A DNA stretch of 64,000 bases, taken from NCBI RefSeq assembly GCF_025061645.1, contig NZ_JANYMP010000002.1, positions 498,494 to 562,493 on the forward strand. Direction: 5' to 3'. A program made the position numbers and the translations under genes. Of this stretch, positions 1 to 8,886 are shown piece by piece. Under the pieces are notes generated by a model. The model was not told the origin of the DNA. It did not search any database and saw only the letters and a list, made by a program, of their open reading frames with translations. The stretch is from Umezawaea endophytica (lineage in GTDB: Bacteria > Actinomycetota > Actinomycetes > Mycobacteriales > Pseudonocardiaceae). Positions within the stretch are counted from its first letter, which is position 1, and each line of letters starts with the position of its first letter.

Positions 1-1
1 C

Positions 2-565
2 GACGAGAACCAGGAACTCCCCGGCAACGACGGCGAGATCCAGCAGCCCCTCAAGGCGGAGCTGACCTTCCGCGGCAGCCCGGTCGGCAAGGTCACCGCG
101 ATGCCGAAGTTCCTCAAGATCCTCTACGGTGACGCGAAGATCTCCATCAACGGCACCAAGAACGCCCGCGACTCGTGGACCTGCGAGGGCTTCGAGGACA
201 AGGTGCAGCTCGCCAAGTACGTGATCTGCCCCGAGGGCAAGAAGGTCAAGCGGATCCACGACTTCCCGAGCTGCTGGGACGGCAAGAACACCGACTCGGC
301 GAACCACCGCACGCACATCGTGTTCCCGGACGCGGCGACCGGCAAGTGCGCCGAGGGCTTCAAGGCCGTGCCGCAGCTCCGCACCACCCTCACCTACGAC
401 ATCCCGAGGGACATCCAGGTGAAGGGCCAGTACAAGGTCGACTCGTTCCCGAACGAGGACCACAACCCGGTCAGCGACCACGACGACTTCGCGAACGTGA
501 TGTCGCAGAAGATCATGAACCGCCTCGTCAACTGCGTCAACAAGGGCAAGACCTGCAAGGAGTAG
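2..565 (+). CDS. DUF1996 domain protein, C-terminal part (5' end outside window)
   Basis: The reading frame is open from base 2, so this is the C-terminal ~187 residues of a longer secreted-type protein; the first Met at base 101 is internal. The C-terminal half has the DUF1996 pattern: WTCEGF, a YVICPEG segment, FPSCWDGKNTDSANHRTHIVFP and a final block with several Cys. Such proteins are usually exported and associated with the cell surface or with sugar-binding modules; their biochemical role is not established. A strong hairpin follows the stop, so it is the last gene of its transcript. The N-terminal signal peptide, if present, cannot be seen here. Confidence 0.85.
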   Translation, partial: DENQELPGNDGEIQQPLKAELTFRGSPVGKVTAMPKFLKILYGDAKISINGTKNARDSWTCEGFEDKVQLAKYVICPEGKKVKRIHDFPSCWDGKNTDSANHRTHIVFPDAATGKCAEGFKAVPQLRTTLTYDIPRDIQVKGQYKVDSFPNEDHNPVSDHDDFANVMSQKIMNRLVNCVNKGKTCKE

Positions 566-599
566 ATGCTCCCGCGTAGCGACTGCGCGGTAGGAAGAA

Positions 600-630
600 G
601 GCCACCTCGGCGGCGGGGTGGCCTTTTTTC
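600..630 (+). terminator. Rho-independent terminator after DUF1996 gene
   Basis: GGCCACC and GGGTGGCC form an 8-bp GC-rich stem around a short loop, followed directly by six T. It ends the plus-strand gene 35 bases upstream and sits between convergent genes. Confidence 0.9.
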
Positions 631-656
631 CTGTCCTGGGACGGGGAGCGCGGGCG

Positions 657-1583
657 CTAGGTGGCGGGCAGCGGGGTGAGGGCGGCGCTGACGATGGCCG
701 CGACCCGCGACTTGGCGTCGTCCGTGGACACTCCTGATTGGACGGTCAGCACGGCGACCGCGTAGCGGCCGTCCACGACACCCGAGCTGTGCAGGTACAC
801 GTCGTTCGGCTGGTAGTACATCCAGCCCTGCTTGGCGTACGCGGCGCGGCTGCCGCGCGCGGCCCCGTCGAGCAGCCCGAAGAACTGGTCGAACCCGTCC
901 GCCGCCTCCTGCCGGGCGTCGGTCAGCGCGTCGACGACCAGGTCTCGGTCAGCCTCGGTCATCTTGCCGCCCAGGACGTACTGGTAGAGCCGCACCATGT
1001 CGTCGGCCGTCACGACGACCTCGCCCCACTGGGACGGGTCGTCCGGCGGGTGCGTGCCGGTCATCCCGACCCGCTGGGCGACCCGGTCCACCGCGCCCAT
1101 CCCGTCGAACCTGGTCCACATCACGTCCATCGCGCTGTCGTCGCTGTAGCTCAGCGCGCGCTCGACCAGGTCGAGGTCTTCGTCGGACAGCCCCAGTTCG
1201 CCCGCGGCGCGGCGGTCGAGCATGTCGACCACGAGCAGCAGCTTGCTCAGGGACGCCGAGTAGAACGGCTTCTCGCCGCCGCGGCCGACCAGTTCGCCGG
1301 TCTGCAAGTCCATGATCGCGACACCCAGGTCCACGGAGTCGCTCGCCGACTCCTCCGCCGCCGCCAAGCCGGTGCCGAGGTCGACCCGAGGCGCGGGCTG
1401 GGCGGGCGTGGTGTCCGCCGCGGGCGGGGCCGCGTAGCCCCTGGTGTCCGGAGCGGCCGCGGCGGCGGGTGGCGGCGAGGTGTCCGGCGAGTCGGAGTCC
1501 TGCGCGAGGAACGCGGAGGAGGTGATCGCCACCATCAAGGCGATCACCCCGGAGAGGCCGATCCGTCGCGCACGTTCACCCAC
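657..1583 (-). CDS. Exported beta-lactamase-fold serine hydrolase
   Basis: 308 residues. The N-terminus (residues 1-28) is a signal peptide or membrane anchor, followed by a Pro/Ala/Thr-rich linker to about residue 68. The rest is a class A beta-lactamase/DD-peptidase fold: SLSK (111-114) is the SxxK nucleophile motif, SDD (147-149) takes the place of SDN, and KQG (251-253) that of KTG. Substitutions in the second and third motifs make antibiotic hydrolysis uncertain; a cell-wall D-Ala peptidase-like or inactive enzyme is as likely. GTG is taken as start because an in-frame TGA lies just upstream. It follows the peptidase E gene by 18 bases on the same strand. Confidence 0.85.
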   Translation of the reverse strand: MGERARRIGLSGVIALMVAITSSAFLAQDSDSPDTSPPPAAAAAPDTRGYAAPPAADTTPAQPAPRVDLGTGLAAAEESASDSVDLGVAIMDLQTGELVGRGGEKPFYSASLSKLLLVVDMLDRRAAGELGLSDEDLDLVERALSYSDDSAMDVMWTRFDGMGAVDRVAQRVGMTGTHPPDDPSQWGEVVVTADDMVRLYQYVLGGKMTEADRDLVVDALTDARQEAADGFDQFFGLLDGAARGSRAAYAKQGWMYYQPNDVYLHSSGVVDGRYAVAVLTVQSGVSTDDAKSRVAAIVSAALTPLPAT

Positions 1584-1601
1584 AGTTAGTAACTGAACGC
1601 T

Positions 1602-2333
1602 TCACAACCTCCTGATGTCGAGCTTTTCCTCCTGTGCGGTTCCTGAAGACTCATCTCGTTGCACTACGTAACCGCCACCGTGGGACACTTCGGACACCAC
1701 TTGGACTAGTTCGGTCCCCCGGTAGAGCAATCCGGCGCCGTCGTCGGTGCAGTACGTGAGCGGGAGTTCGCCGGACGCCACGGCGGCGTGAACGGCGGGC
1801 CGGCGCGTCTTCTCGGAGTCGTAGTGCACGCCGTTGCCGTACGGGAGCAGCGCGAGGCCGTCCGTGACGACCCGCAGCTCCGGCCCGAACGAGTCGGTGG
1901 TGCCGCCCACGTGCCAGCAGATGGACCCGGCGGACACGCCGCTGAGCACGACCCCTGCCTGCCACGCCTCGCGCAGCACCTCCCCGAGCCCGTGCACCCG
2001 CCACACGGCGAGCAGGTTCGCCACCGACCCGCCGCCCACCCACACCACGTCGTGGGAGAGCACGAAGCTCCGGAGGTCGTCGGTCGGCGGCATGGGGAAC
2101 AGGTTGAGGTGCGAGACGTCCCAGCCGACGAGCCCACCGGCCTCGGAGACGCGGGCGTTGTCCGCGCGCTGGTCGCCGCCCGCCGTGTTGACGTGGCAGA
2201 CGGACGGGCGGCGTCCGTCCACCCCGGACAGCTCGACCGCGAAGTGCAGCAGCTTGCCGAACTCGAGTTCGGTGCGGCGGCCGTAGCGGTAACCACCTGA
2301 CGTGGCCAGGATCGTGGGTTCTGGTGCGGGCAT
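1602..2333 (-). CDS. Peptidase E family (S51) serine peptidase
   Basis: Cytoplasmic S51 peptidases cleave dipeptides with N-terminal Asp; the actinobacterial branch is less studied. Visible features are TILATSGGYRYG at the N-terminus, VWVGGGSVANLL mid-protein and LSGVSAGSICW, which carries the GxSAGS nucleophile serine. The frame stays open to base 2477, but that would cross the divergent ABC gene; Met codons at 2354 and 2333 are the realistic starts and 2333 begins directly before the conserved region. No clear ribosome site separates the two. About 243 residues, close to family size. Confidence 0.85.
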   Translation of the reverse strand: MPAPEPTILATSGGYRYGRRTELEFGKLLHFAVELSGVDGRRPSVCHVNTAGGDQRADNARVSEAGGLVGWDVSHLNLFPMPPTDDLRSFVLSHDVVWVGGGSVANLLAVWRVHGLGEVLREAWQAGVVLSGVSAGSICWHVGGTTDSFGPELRVVTDGLALLPYGNGVHYDSEKTRRPAVHAAVASGELPLTYCTDDGAGLLYRGTELVQVVSEVSHGGGYVVQRDESSGTAQEEKLDIRRL

Positions 2334-2424
2334 GGCGGTGATCTTGCCGGCCATGACACCTGTCACGCCGAGGTCGTGACGCCCGGCCCCTCGCCCGCCG
2401 ACCTCGCGGAGCCACGATCGTCGT

Positions 2425-3336
2425 ATGACGCGAACAACCGCACTCCACGCCGCGGTGGCGCTCTCCGGGCTGCACAAGGCCTACGGCGACGTCCACGCGG
2501 TCGACGGCGTCGACCTGGTCATCGCACCGGGCGAGGTCGTCGCACTGCTCGGCCCCAACGGCGCGGGCAAGTCCACCACCGTCGACGTGCTGCTCGGCCT
2601 CACCGCGCCCGACCGGGGCGAGGCGTCGGTGTTCGGCCTCACGCCGCGCGAGGCCGTCGTCAGCGGCACCGTCGGCGCGATGCTCCAGAACGGCTCGCTG
2701 CTCGACGACGCCACCGTCGCCGAGGCCGTCGGGCTGGTCGCCGCGCTGCACCGCGCGCCGCTGCCGGTCGCCGAGGCGCTGGCCCGCGCGGACGTCGCCG
2801 ACCTCGCCAACCGCCGGTGCACGAAGCTGTCCGGCGGCCAGAAGCAGCGCGTCCGCTTCGCGCTGGCGCTGGTCTGCGACCCCGACCTGCTCGTGCTGGA
2901 CGAGCCGACCGTCGCGATGGACGTGGAGACGCGCCGCCAGTTCTGGCGCGGGATGCGCGAGTACACCGACTCCGGCCGCACGGTCCTGTTCGCCACGCAC
3001 TACCTGGAGGAGGCGCAGGAGTTCGCCGACCGGGTCGTGCTGATGCGCTCCGGCCGGGTCGTCGCGGACGGCTCCGTGGCCGAGGTACGGGCCACCGTGT
3101 CCGGCCGCACGCTCCGCGCCGTCGTCCCCGGAGCCCCGGTGGCCGACCTCGAAGCGCTGCCGGGGGTCCGGGCCGTCGAGGTCCGCGGCGACGGCGTCGA
3201 GCTGGCGTGCGCCGACTCCGACGCCGCCCTGCGGGCCCTGCTCGCCCGCTGGCCCGCCGCCCACGACGTCGAGATCACCGCTGTCGGCCTGGAGGACGCC
3301 TTCCTCGCGCTGACCGCACCGGAGGAGGCCCGATGA
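2425..3336 (+). CDS. ABC transporter ATP-binding protein (DrrA-like)
   Basis: 303 residues. Walker A GPNGAGKST, signature LSGGQ, Walker B LLVLDEPTVAMD and the switch region FATHYLEEAQEF are intact. A ~90-residue C-terminal domain with the EDAFLALT ending is typical of the antibiotic/lipid exporter group that works with ABC-2 permeases. It overlaps the next gene by ATGA, so it is translationally coupled to the permease, and the operon continues into a histidine kinase and response regulator. The likely role is export of a toxic or antimicrobial compound sensed by the two-component system; the substrate is unknown. Confidence 0.93.
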   Translation: MTRTTALHAAVALSGLHKAYGDVHAVDGVDLVIAPGEVVALLGPNGAGKSTTVDVLLGLTAPDRGEASVFGLTPREAVVSGTVGAMLQNGSLLDDATVAEAVGLVAALHRAPLPVAEALARADVADLANRRCTKLSGGQKQRVRFALALVCDPDLLVLDEPTVAMDVETRRQFWRGMREYTDSGRTVLFATHYLEEAQEFADRVVLMRSGRVVADGSVAEVRATVSGRTLRAVVPGAPVADLEALPGVRAVEVRGDGVELACADSDAALRALLARWPAAHDVEITAVGLEDAFLALTAPEEAR

Positions 3337-4073
3337 ACGCCCGGTTCCTGGCGCTGGAAGTGCGCCGCGCCGTCCGCAACGCCCGCTACCTGCTGTTCAC
3401 CATCGTCATGCCGTCGGTGATGTTCCTGCTGTTCGTCAACCTCTACGGCGCGAAGGACCAGGTGTTCCCCAACGGGCTGCCGGTCACGACCTCGCTGATG
3501 ATCAACATGGCCGTGTTCGGCCTGATGTCCGCGCCGCTGGCCGCGGGCGCCCGGATCGCCGTCGAGCGGAGCACCGGCTGGCAGCGGCAGCTCCGGCTGA
3601 CCCCGTTGAGCAGCTCCGGTTACGTGCTCACCAAGGGCGCGCTGGGCATGGTCCTCGCGCTGCCCGGCATCCTGCTGGTCCTGGTGCTCGGGGCGGTCGT
3701 CGAGGACGTCCGCATGTCGGCGCTCCAGTGGGTCGAGGTCGCGGGCGGGCTGTGGCTGGCCACGCTGCCGTTCGTGCTGATCGGCATCGTCATCGGCCTG
3801 CTCGCGACCGCCGACGGCATGCAGGCGATCACCGGCGTGCTGTCCATGGCCTTCGGCCTGCTGGGCGGCATCTGGATCCCCGCCGAGGTCGCGCCGGGCT
3901 GGCTCGCCGCGGTCATGCACGTCATGCCCACGTACTGGGTGAAGCTGGTCGGCCAGGCACCGCTCGTCGGCGGCGCGGACCTCGGCACCGCGGTGCTCGT
4001 CCTTGGCGGCTGGGTCCTCGCGCTCGGGTTCGTCGCGGCCAAGCGGTTCCAGACGGACGCGGCACGGGCTTGA
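3333..4073 (+). CDS. ABC-2 type transporter permease
   Basis: 246 residues with about six hydrophobic membrane segments. It opens with MNARFLALEVRRAVRNARY before the first segment and has the GGIWIPAEVAPGWL region typical of ABC-2 permeases. ATG overlaps the stop of the ATPase gene. It forms the membrane part of the exporter encoded with the upstream ATPase. The histidine kinase follows after 8 bases. Confidence 0.92.
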   Translation: MNARFLALEVRRAVRNARYLLFTIVMPSVMFLLFVNLYGAKDQVFPNGLPVTTSLMINMAVFGLMSAPLAAGARIAVERSTGWQRQLRLTPLSSSGYVLTKGALGMVLALPGILLVLVLGAVVEDVRMSALQWVEVAGGLWLATLPFVLIGIVIGLLATADGMQAITGVLSMAFGLLGGIWIPAEVAPGWLAAVMHVMPTYWVKLVGQAPLVGGADLGTAVLVLGGWVLALGFVAAKRFQTDAARA

Positions 4074-4081
4074 GGCCTACC

Positions 4082-5176
4082 GTGAGCGGTGTGGTCGATC
4101 GGTTCTGGAGCGGGACGTCCCGCTGGATCCTCGTCGGTCTGGTGTTCCTCGGGCTCTACGTCCCGGTGGTGGTCTACCAGGTCGCCACCGGGGACCGTCC
4201 GCTGTGGTCGCGGGTCCTGCTGATCACCGGACTGGTGGTCTACTCGGCGGGCTGGCTCGCGATGCCCTACCTGGTCTGGGTCGACAAGGACGTCCGGACC
4301 CGGCTGATCGGCAGCCTCGCCCTCACCGCGCTCGGCCTGGCGGTGGTCTTCGGGCTCGGACTGGGCTCGGCCGGGCTCATGGTCTACGTGATGTCCGCGA
4401 CCGCGATGATCCTGCCGTTCGTCCACGCCGTGGTCATCGACGGCTCCGTGCTGGCCCTGCTGGTCGTCTCGTCCTACCTGTTCGGGGAGATCGGGTCGGA
4501 CTTCGACCAGTTCGGCACGCTGCTCTCGGTCTCGTTCGGGATGATGTTCATGGGCCGGATGCTGCGCGCCAACGCCGAACTGCGGAAGGCCCGCGACGAG
4601 ATCGCCGCGCTGGCCGTGGCCGAGGAGCGCCACCGGCTGGGCCGCGACCTGCACGACATCCTCGGCCACAGCCTCACCACGATCACCGTGAAGGCCGGTC
4701 TCGCCCGGCGCGTCCTGGAGAGCTCCGGCGACGTCCGGCGGGCGCGGGAGGAGATCCGCGAGGTGGAGGACCTGGCCCGGCAGGCGCTGGGGGACGTCCG
4801 CGCCACCGTGTCCGGCTACCGGCAGGTGTCACTGTCGGCGGAGGTCGTGGGCGCGCGGGCCGTGCTGCGCGCGGCGGGCGTCGAACCCGACCTGCCGCAC
4901 GCGGTCGACAACGTCCGGCCGGAACTCCAGGAGGTGTTCGGGTACGTGGTGCGGGAAGGCGTGACGAACGTGCTGCGGCACGCCCGCGCGACGCGCTGCG
5001 AGGTGCGGCTGGGCGACACGTGGCTGGAGATGCGCGACGACGGCCGCGGCGCGGGCGACGCCCCGGCGGGCGGTGGGCTCAGCGGTCTGGCCGAACGGCT
5101 GGGCCAGGTCGGTGGGAAGCTGGCCGCCGGTCCGCTGCCCGACGGCGGGTACCTGCTCAGGGCGGAGGTCTCGTGA
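4082..5176 (+). CDS. Sensor histidine kinase (DesK/NarX type)
   Basis: 364 residues from a GTG start, chosen because it lies just after the permease stop. Four to six N-terminal membrane helices (about 15-160) are followed by a HisKA_3 dimerisation region, RLGRDLHDILGHSLTTITV, with phospho-acceptor His191, and a C-terminal HATPase with DDGRGAGD and GLSGLAERL. There is almost no extracellular loop, so the signal is probably perceived in or at the membrane, as in intramembrane-sensing kinases beside drug exporters. Its TGA overlaps the GTG of the response regulator. Confidence 0.93.
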   Translation: MSGVVDRFWSGTSRWILVGLVFLGLYVPVVVYQVATGDRPLWSRVLLITGLVVYSAGWLAMPYLVWVDKDVRTRLIGSLALTALGLAVVFGLGLGSAGLMVYVMSATAMILPFVHAVVIDGSVLALLVVSSYLFGEIGSDFDQFGTLLSVSFGMMFMGRMLRANAELRKARDEIAALAVAEERHRLGRDLHDILGHSLTTITVKAGLARRVLESSGDVRRAREEIREVEDLARQALGDVRATVSGYRQVSLSAEVVGARAVLRAAGVEPDLPHAVDNVRPELQEVFGYVVREGVTNVLRHARATRCEVRLGDTWLEMRDDGRGAGDAPAGGGLSGLAERLGQVGGKLAAGPLPDGGYLLRAEVS

Positions 5177-5778
5177 TCCGGGTGCTGGTGGCCGACGACC
5201 AGGCGCTGGTGCGCGGAGCGCTGGCCGCGATGCTGGGGCTGGAGACCGACATCGAGGTCGTCGCCCAGGTGGGGTCCGGCGACGAGGTCGTCGACGCGGC
5301 CCGGCTGCACCGCGCCGACGTGGCGCTGCTCGACGTGCAGATGCCCGGCAAGGACGGCCTGACCGCCGCCGCGGACCTGCGGGCCGCCGTGCTGGGCTGC
5401 CGCGTCATCGTCTGCACCACGTTCGGCCGCCCCGGCTACCTGGCCAGGGCGATGGCCGCGGGCGCGTCCGGTTTCGTGGTGAAGGACGCCCCGCCGGAGC
5501 AGCTCGTCGACGCGGTTCGCCGCGTGCACGCCGGTCTGCGGGTCGTGGACCCGGTGCTGGCGGCCGAATCCCTGGCCAGCGGGGCCAGCCCGTTGACCGA
5601 GCGGGAACGCGACGTGCTGCTCCGCGCGCAGGACGGCGGCACCGTGTCGGACCTGGCCAGGGCCCTGCACCTGTCCGACGGCACGGTGCGCAACCACCTG
5701 TCGTCGGCCATCGGCAAGACCGGCGCGCGCACGAGGGCGGAAGCCGTGCGGCTGGCCGAAGAACACGGGTGGCTCTGA
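5173..5778 (+). CDS. NarL/FixJ-family response regulator
   Basis: 201 residues. The receiver domain has the acidic pair at the N-terminus (VADDQ), phospho-acceptor Asp54 in LLDVQMPGKDG and a conserved Lys in VVKDAPP. The C-terminal LuxR-type helix-turn-helix begins near LTERERDVL and contains SDLARALHLSDGTVRNHLSS. It is translationally coupled to the kinase and probably controls the ABC exporter of the same operon. Confidence 0.94.
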   Translation: MIRVLVADDQALVRGALAAMLGLETDIEVVAQVGSGDEVVDAARLHRADVALLDVQMPGKDGLTAAADLRAAVLGCRVIVCTTFGRPGYLARAMAAGASGFVVKDAPPEQLVDAVRRVHAGLRVVDPVLAAESLASGASPLTERERDVLLRAQDGGTVSDLARALHLSDGTVRNHLSSAIGKTGARTRAEAVRLAEEHGWL

Positions 5779-5796
5779 TTCTGGGACTATGAACGC

Positions 5797-6441
5797 GTGC
5801 CCCTCACTCCTCTCGCCAGACTCACGCGGTTGTTGCTGCGCACGGTGCTCGGCGGACTGGTGATCACCGCGCTCGTGGTCGGCGGCACCGCCTTCCGGGT
5901 GTGGCAGGTGGCCAGGGACGACGACCGCACGCACGCGGACATGGCCGTCGTGCTCGGCGCCGCCCAGTACAACGGCGTTCCGTCCGAGGTGCTCGAAGCC
6001 CGGTTGGAGCACGCCCGCAAGCTGTACGAGCAGGGCGTCGTCAGCTACATCGTCACCACCGGGGGCCGCCAGACCGGTGACAACTTCACCGAGGGCCAGG
6101 CGGGCAAGATCTGGCTGGTCGACCACGAGGTGCCGGAGGACCGGATCGTCGAGGTCGGCGAGGGCAACGACACGCTCGGCAGCATCCGCGCGCTCGGCGT
6201 CGCCGCCCGCGAGCGCAACCTCAAGACCGCCGTCATCGTCAGCGACCCGTGGCACTCGCTGCGCGCCCGCACGATGGCCGAGGACGAGGGCCTGGACGCG
6301 TGGCCGTCGCCCACGCGCAGCGGGCCGAACGTGCAGACCAGGGAAACCCAGTTGTTCTACATCCGCCGCGAGACCGCCGCGCTGCTGTACTACCACCTGA
6401 TGAAGGCGCCCGCCGGAGCCTTCGACGGCATCACGCTCTGA
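5797..6441 (+). CDS. YdcF/SanA family (DUF218) membrane-anchored protein
   Basis: 214 residues, GTG start. One N-terminal membrane helix (about 12-32) precedes a DUF218 domain with [28 protein letters not shown] and [10 protein letters not shown] blocks. DUF218 proteins of the SanA/ElyC group act at the envelope and influence peptidoglycan or lipid carrier homeostasis; the exact reaction is not known. It sits between the response regulator and dgt on the same strand. Confidence 0.88.
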   Translation: MPLTPLARLTRLLLRTVLGGLVITALVVGGTAFRVWQVARDDDRTHADMAVVLGAAQYNGVPSEVLEARLEHARKLYEQGVVSYIVTTGGRQTGDNFTEGQAGKIWLVDHEVPEDRIVEVGEGNDTLGSIRALGVAARERNLKTAVIVSDPWHSLRARTMAEDEGLDAWPSPTRSGPNVQTRETQLFYIRRETAALLYYHLMKAPAGAFDGITL

Positions 6442-6454
6442 CTACTCTGACCGG

Positions 6455-7702
6455 ATGAGCCAGGGTTACTCGGACCGCGACGCCGCTCGGCTGGTCGAGG
6501 AGGAGCCGAAGGGCGCGTCGCTGACGGGTGGCTTCGGCGAGCACCGCACCCCGTACGCCAGGGACCGGGCCCGCGTCCTGCACTCGGCCGCGCTGCGCCG
6601 CCTCGCGGGCAAGACCCAGGTCGTCGGGCCGGGGGAGGGCTCCGGCGTGCCGCGCACCCGGTTGACGCACTCGCTGGAGGTCGCCCAGATCGGCCGCGGC
6701 ATCGGCGAGGCGCTGGGCTGCGACCCGGACGTCGTCGACACCGCCGGTCTCGCCCACGACATCGGGCACCCGCCGTTCGGCCACAACGGTGAACGCGCCC
6801 TGCACGCCCTCGCGGGCCCGTGCGGCGGCTTCGAGGGCAACGCCCAGACGCTGCGCATCCTCACCCGTCTGGAACCCAAGACGGCGAGCGGCCTCAACCT
6901 GACCCGCGCCTGCCTGGACGCCTCCACCAAGTACCCGTGGCCGCACACGCCCGGCGTGACCAAGTTCGGCGTCTACCCGGACGACCTCGCCGTGTTCGAG
7001 TGGATGCGCGAGGGCGCCCCGGCCCGCCGCAGCCCGATGGAGACCCAGGTCATGGACTGGGCCGACGACGTCGCCTACTCGGTGCACGACGTCGAGGACG
7101 GCGTGCTCGCCCACCGGATCAGCCTCACCGCGCTGGTCGACCCGTCCGAGCGCGCCGCCGTCGCCGAACTCGCCGCGAAGCACTTCTCCACCGAGCCGGT
7201 GTCACAACTGGAGGAGGCCGCCCGCGAACTCCTCCGCCTGCCGGTGGTCGCCGACCTCGCCCACGCCGAGTACGACGGGTCGCTGGGCGCGCAGGTGGCG
7301 TTGAAGCGCCTGACCAGCGAACTCGTCGGCCGGTTCGCCTCCGCGGCCGTCACGGAGACCCGCGAGCGGCACGGCGACGGCCCGCTGACCCGCTACACCG
7401 CCGACCTCGCCGTGCCCCGGCTGGTCGCCGCGGAGGTCGCGCTGCTCAAGGCGGTCGCCGTCCGCTACGTGATGTCGGACCCCGTGCGGCTGACCATGCA
7501 GGTCCGGCAGCGCGAGCTGATCACCGAACTGGTGGCCGCCCTGTCCGATCGCGGGCCGGACGCGCTGGACCCCGGTTTCGTGCCCGCGTGGGACGCCGCG
7601 GCCGACGACGCCGCCCGGCTGCGCGTGGTGGTCGACCAGGTGGCGCTGCTGACGGACGCGGAAGCCGTGGCGTGGCACGGGAAGCTCGGGTCGGGGCGCT
7701 GA
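6455..7702 (+). CDS. dgt: Deoxyguanosinetriphosphate triphosphohydrolase-like protein
   Basis: 415 residues. HD-domain dNTP triphosphohydrolase: R..HSLEV supplies the first metal His, [14 protein letters not shown] the HD motif, and [17 protein letters not shown] the last Asp. It hydrolyses dNTPs to deoxynucleosides and triphosphate, affecting nucleotide pools. It lies a few genes upstream of dnaG, a common actinobacterial arrangement. A TACTCT -10 hexamer ends exactly 6 bases before the ATG, so the transcript is probably leaderless. Confidence 0.93.
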   Translation: MSQGYSDRDAARLVEEEPKGASLTGGFGEHRTPYARDRARVLHSAALRRLAGKTQVVGPGEGSGVPRTRLTHSLEVAQIGRGIGEALGCDPDVVDTAGLAHDIGHPPFGHNGERALHALAGPCGGFEGNAQTLRILTRLEPKTASGLNLTRACLDASTKYPWPHTPGVTKFGVYPDDLAVFEWMREGAPARRSPMETQVMDWADDVAYSVHDVEDGVLAHRISLTALVDPSERAAVAELAAKHFSTEPVSQLEEAARELLRLPVVADLAHAEYDGSLGAQVALKRLTSELVGRFASAAVTETRERHGDGPLTRYTADLAVPRLVAAEVALLKAVAVRYVMSDPVRLTMQVRQRELITELVAALSDRGPDALDPGFVPAWDAAADDAARLRVVVDQVALLTDAEAVAWHGKLGSGR

Positions 7703-7751
7703 CGGTCCCGCGGTGGCAGACTCGACCGGGTCCCCTGCCTTGAGGAGTCCC

Positions 7752-8804
7752 GTGACCGAGCACCTCGCGTTCACCCTTGCCCTGCACGACGTCCTCGCCG
7801 CCGACCGGACGGCGAACGCCTGCTGGTCGCCGTACTCCGTGGCCAGCGCTCTCGGCCTGGCCTCCCTGGCGGCCAAGGGCGAGACCCGCGACCAGATCGT
7901 CGCGCTCCTCGGCGAGGACAACGCCGAGCTGCTGGCGGGGAGCGTGCCGAACGACGAGGCGGTGTTCGCCGTGGCCAACACGCTGTGGGCCGCCGAGGGC
8001 GTCGAGATCGTGCCCGGCTTCACCAAGGGCCTGGCGACGTGGCCGGGGGGCCGGTCGCGGCAGGCACCCTTCGAGACGGACCCGGAGAGCGCCCGCAAGC
8101 TGATCAACGCGGACGTGGCCGACACGACGAACGACCTCATCCCCGAGCTGATCAAGTCCGGCCAGGTCGGCACGGACACCGTCGCCACCCTGGTCAACGC
8201 CCTGTACCTGAAGACCGCCTGGCTGGGCACGTTCTCCGACACCGCGCCGCTGCCGTTCCACGCGCCTGCCGGTGCCGTCGAGGTGCCCACGATGCGCCGC
8301 GAGGCGAAGATGCGGCACGCCGCCGTCGACGGCTGGCAGGCCGTGTCGCTGCCCGCGCACGGCGAGGTGGAGGCGGTCGTCCTGCTCCCGGACGGCGATC
8401 TGGCGGCGCTGACCCCGGACCGGCTGGAGGCGCTGGTCGGGGCGCTGGAGTTCCGCCAGGTGGAGCTGTTCCTGCCGAAGCTCGCCCTCACCGCGTCCGA
8501 GACCCTCAAGTCCGTGTTCACCCGATTGGGCGTCACGAGGCTGTTCGAGCCCGACGGCGACCTGACCGGCCTGACCCCCGACCCGCGCGTGCTGGTCGAC
8601 GACATCGTCCACGAGGCCGTCCTCAAGATCGACGAGGAAGGCCTCGAAGGCGCCGCCGCGACCGCCGTCGTGTTCCGGTCGGTCGCGTTCGAGGGTTACG
8701 TCGAGCCGCACACCGTGCGCGTGGACCGCCCGTACGTCCTCCTCGTGCGGCACGCGGGCACGGGCGCCGTCTACTTCCTCGCGCAGGTCGTAGATCCATC
8801 CTGA
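7752..8804 (+). CDS. Serpin-family proteinase inhibitor
   Basis: About 350 residues; the GTG at 7752 is preferred over an upstream in-frame start because GAGGAG lies 4-9 bases before it. Serpin signatures: WSPYSVASALGLA, NALYLKTAWLGTF, LPKLAL and the breach/hinge IDEEGLEGAAATAVVF followed by VDRPYVLLV. No signal peptide is seen, so it appears cytoplasmic. The Ala-rich P12-P9 hinge fits an inhibitory serpin, but P14 is Leu rather than the usual small residue, and the loop to VDRPY is longer than in alpha-1-antitrypsin, so P1 cannot be assigned. Target protease unknown. Confidence 0.9.
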   Translation: MTEHLAFTLALHDVLAADRTANACWSPYSVASALGLASLAAKGETRDQIVALLGEDNAELLAGSVPNDEAVFAVANTLWAAEGVEIVPGFTKGLATWPGGRSRQAPFETDPESARKLINADVADTTNDLIPELIKSGQVGTDTVATLVNALYLKTAWLGTFSDTAPLPFHAPAGAVEVPTMRREAKMRHAAVDGWQAVSLPAHGEVEAVVLLPDGDLAALTPDRLEALVGALEFRQVELFLPKLALTASETLKSVFTRLGVTRLFEPDGDLTGLTPDPRVLVDDIVHEAVLKIDEEGLEGAAATAVVFRSVAFEGYVEPHTVRVDRPYVLLVRHAGTGAVYFLAQVVDPS

Positions 8805-8886
8805 CTGGTGATCAAGTCGTCCTTCGATAGTGGGGTTTCCGGCCTGAAAGGGCGAAAAGGCTGATCAGACGGCCTAGCGTCACAGC

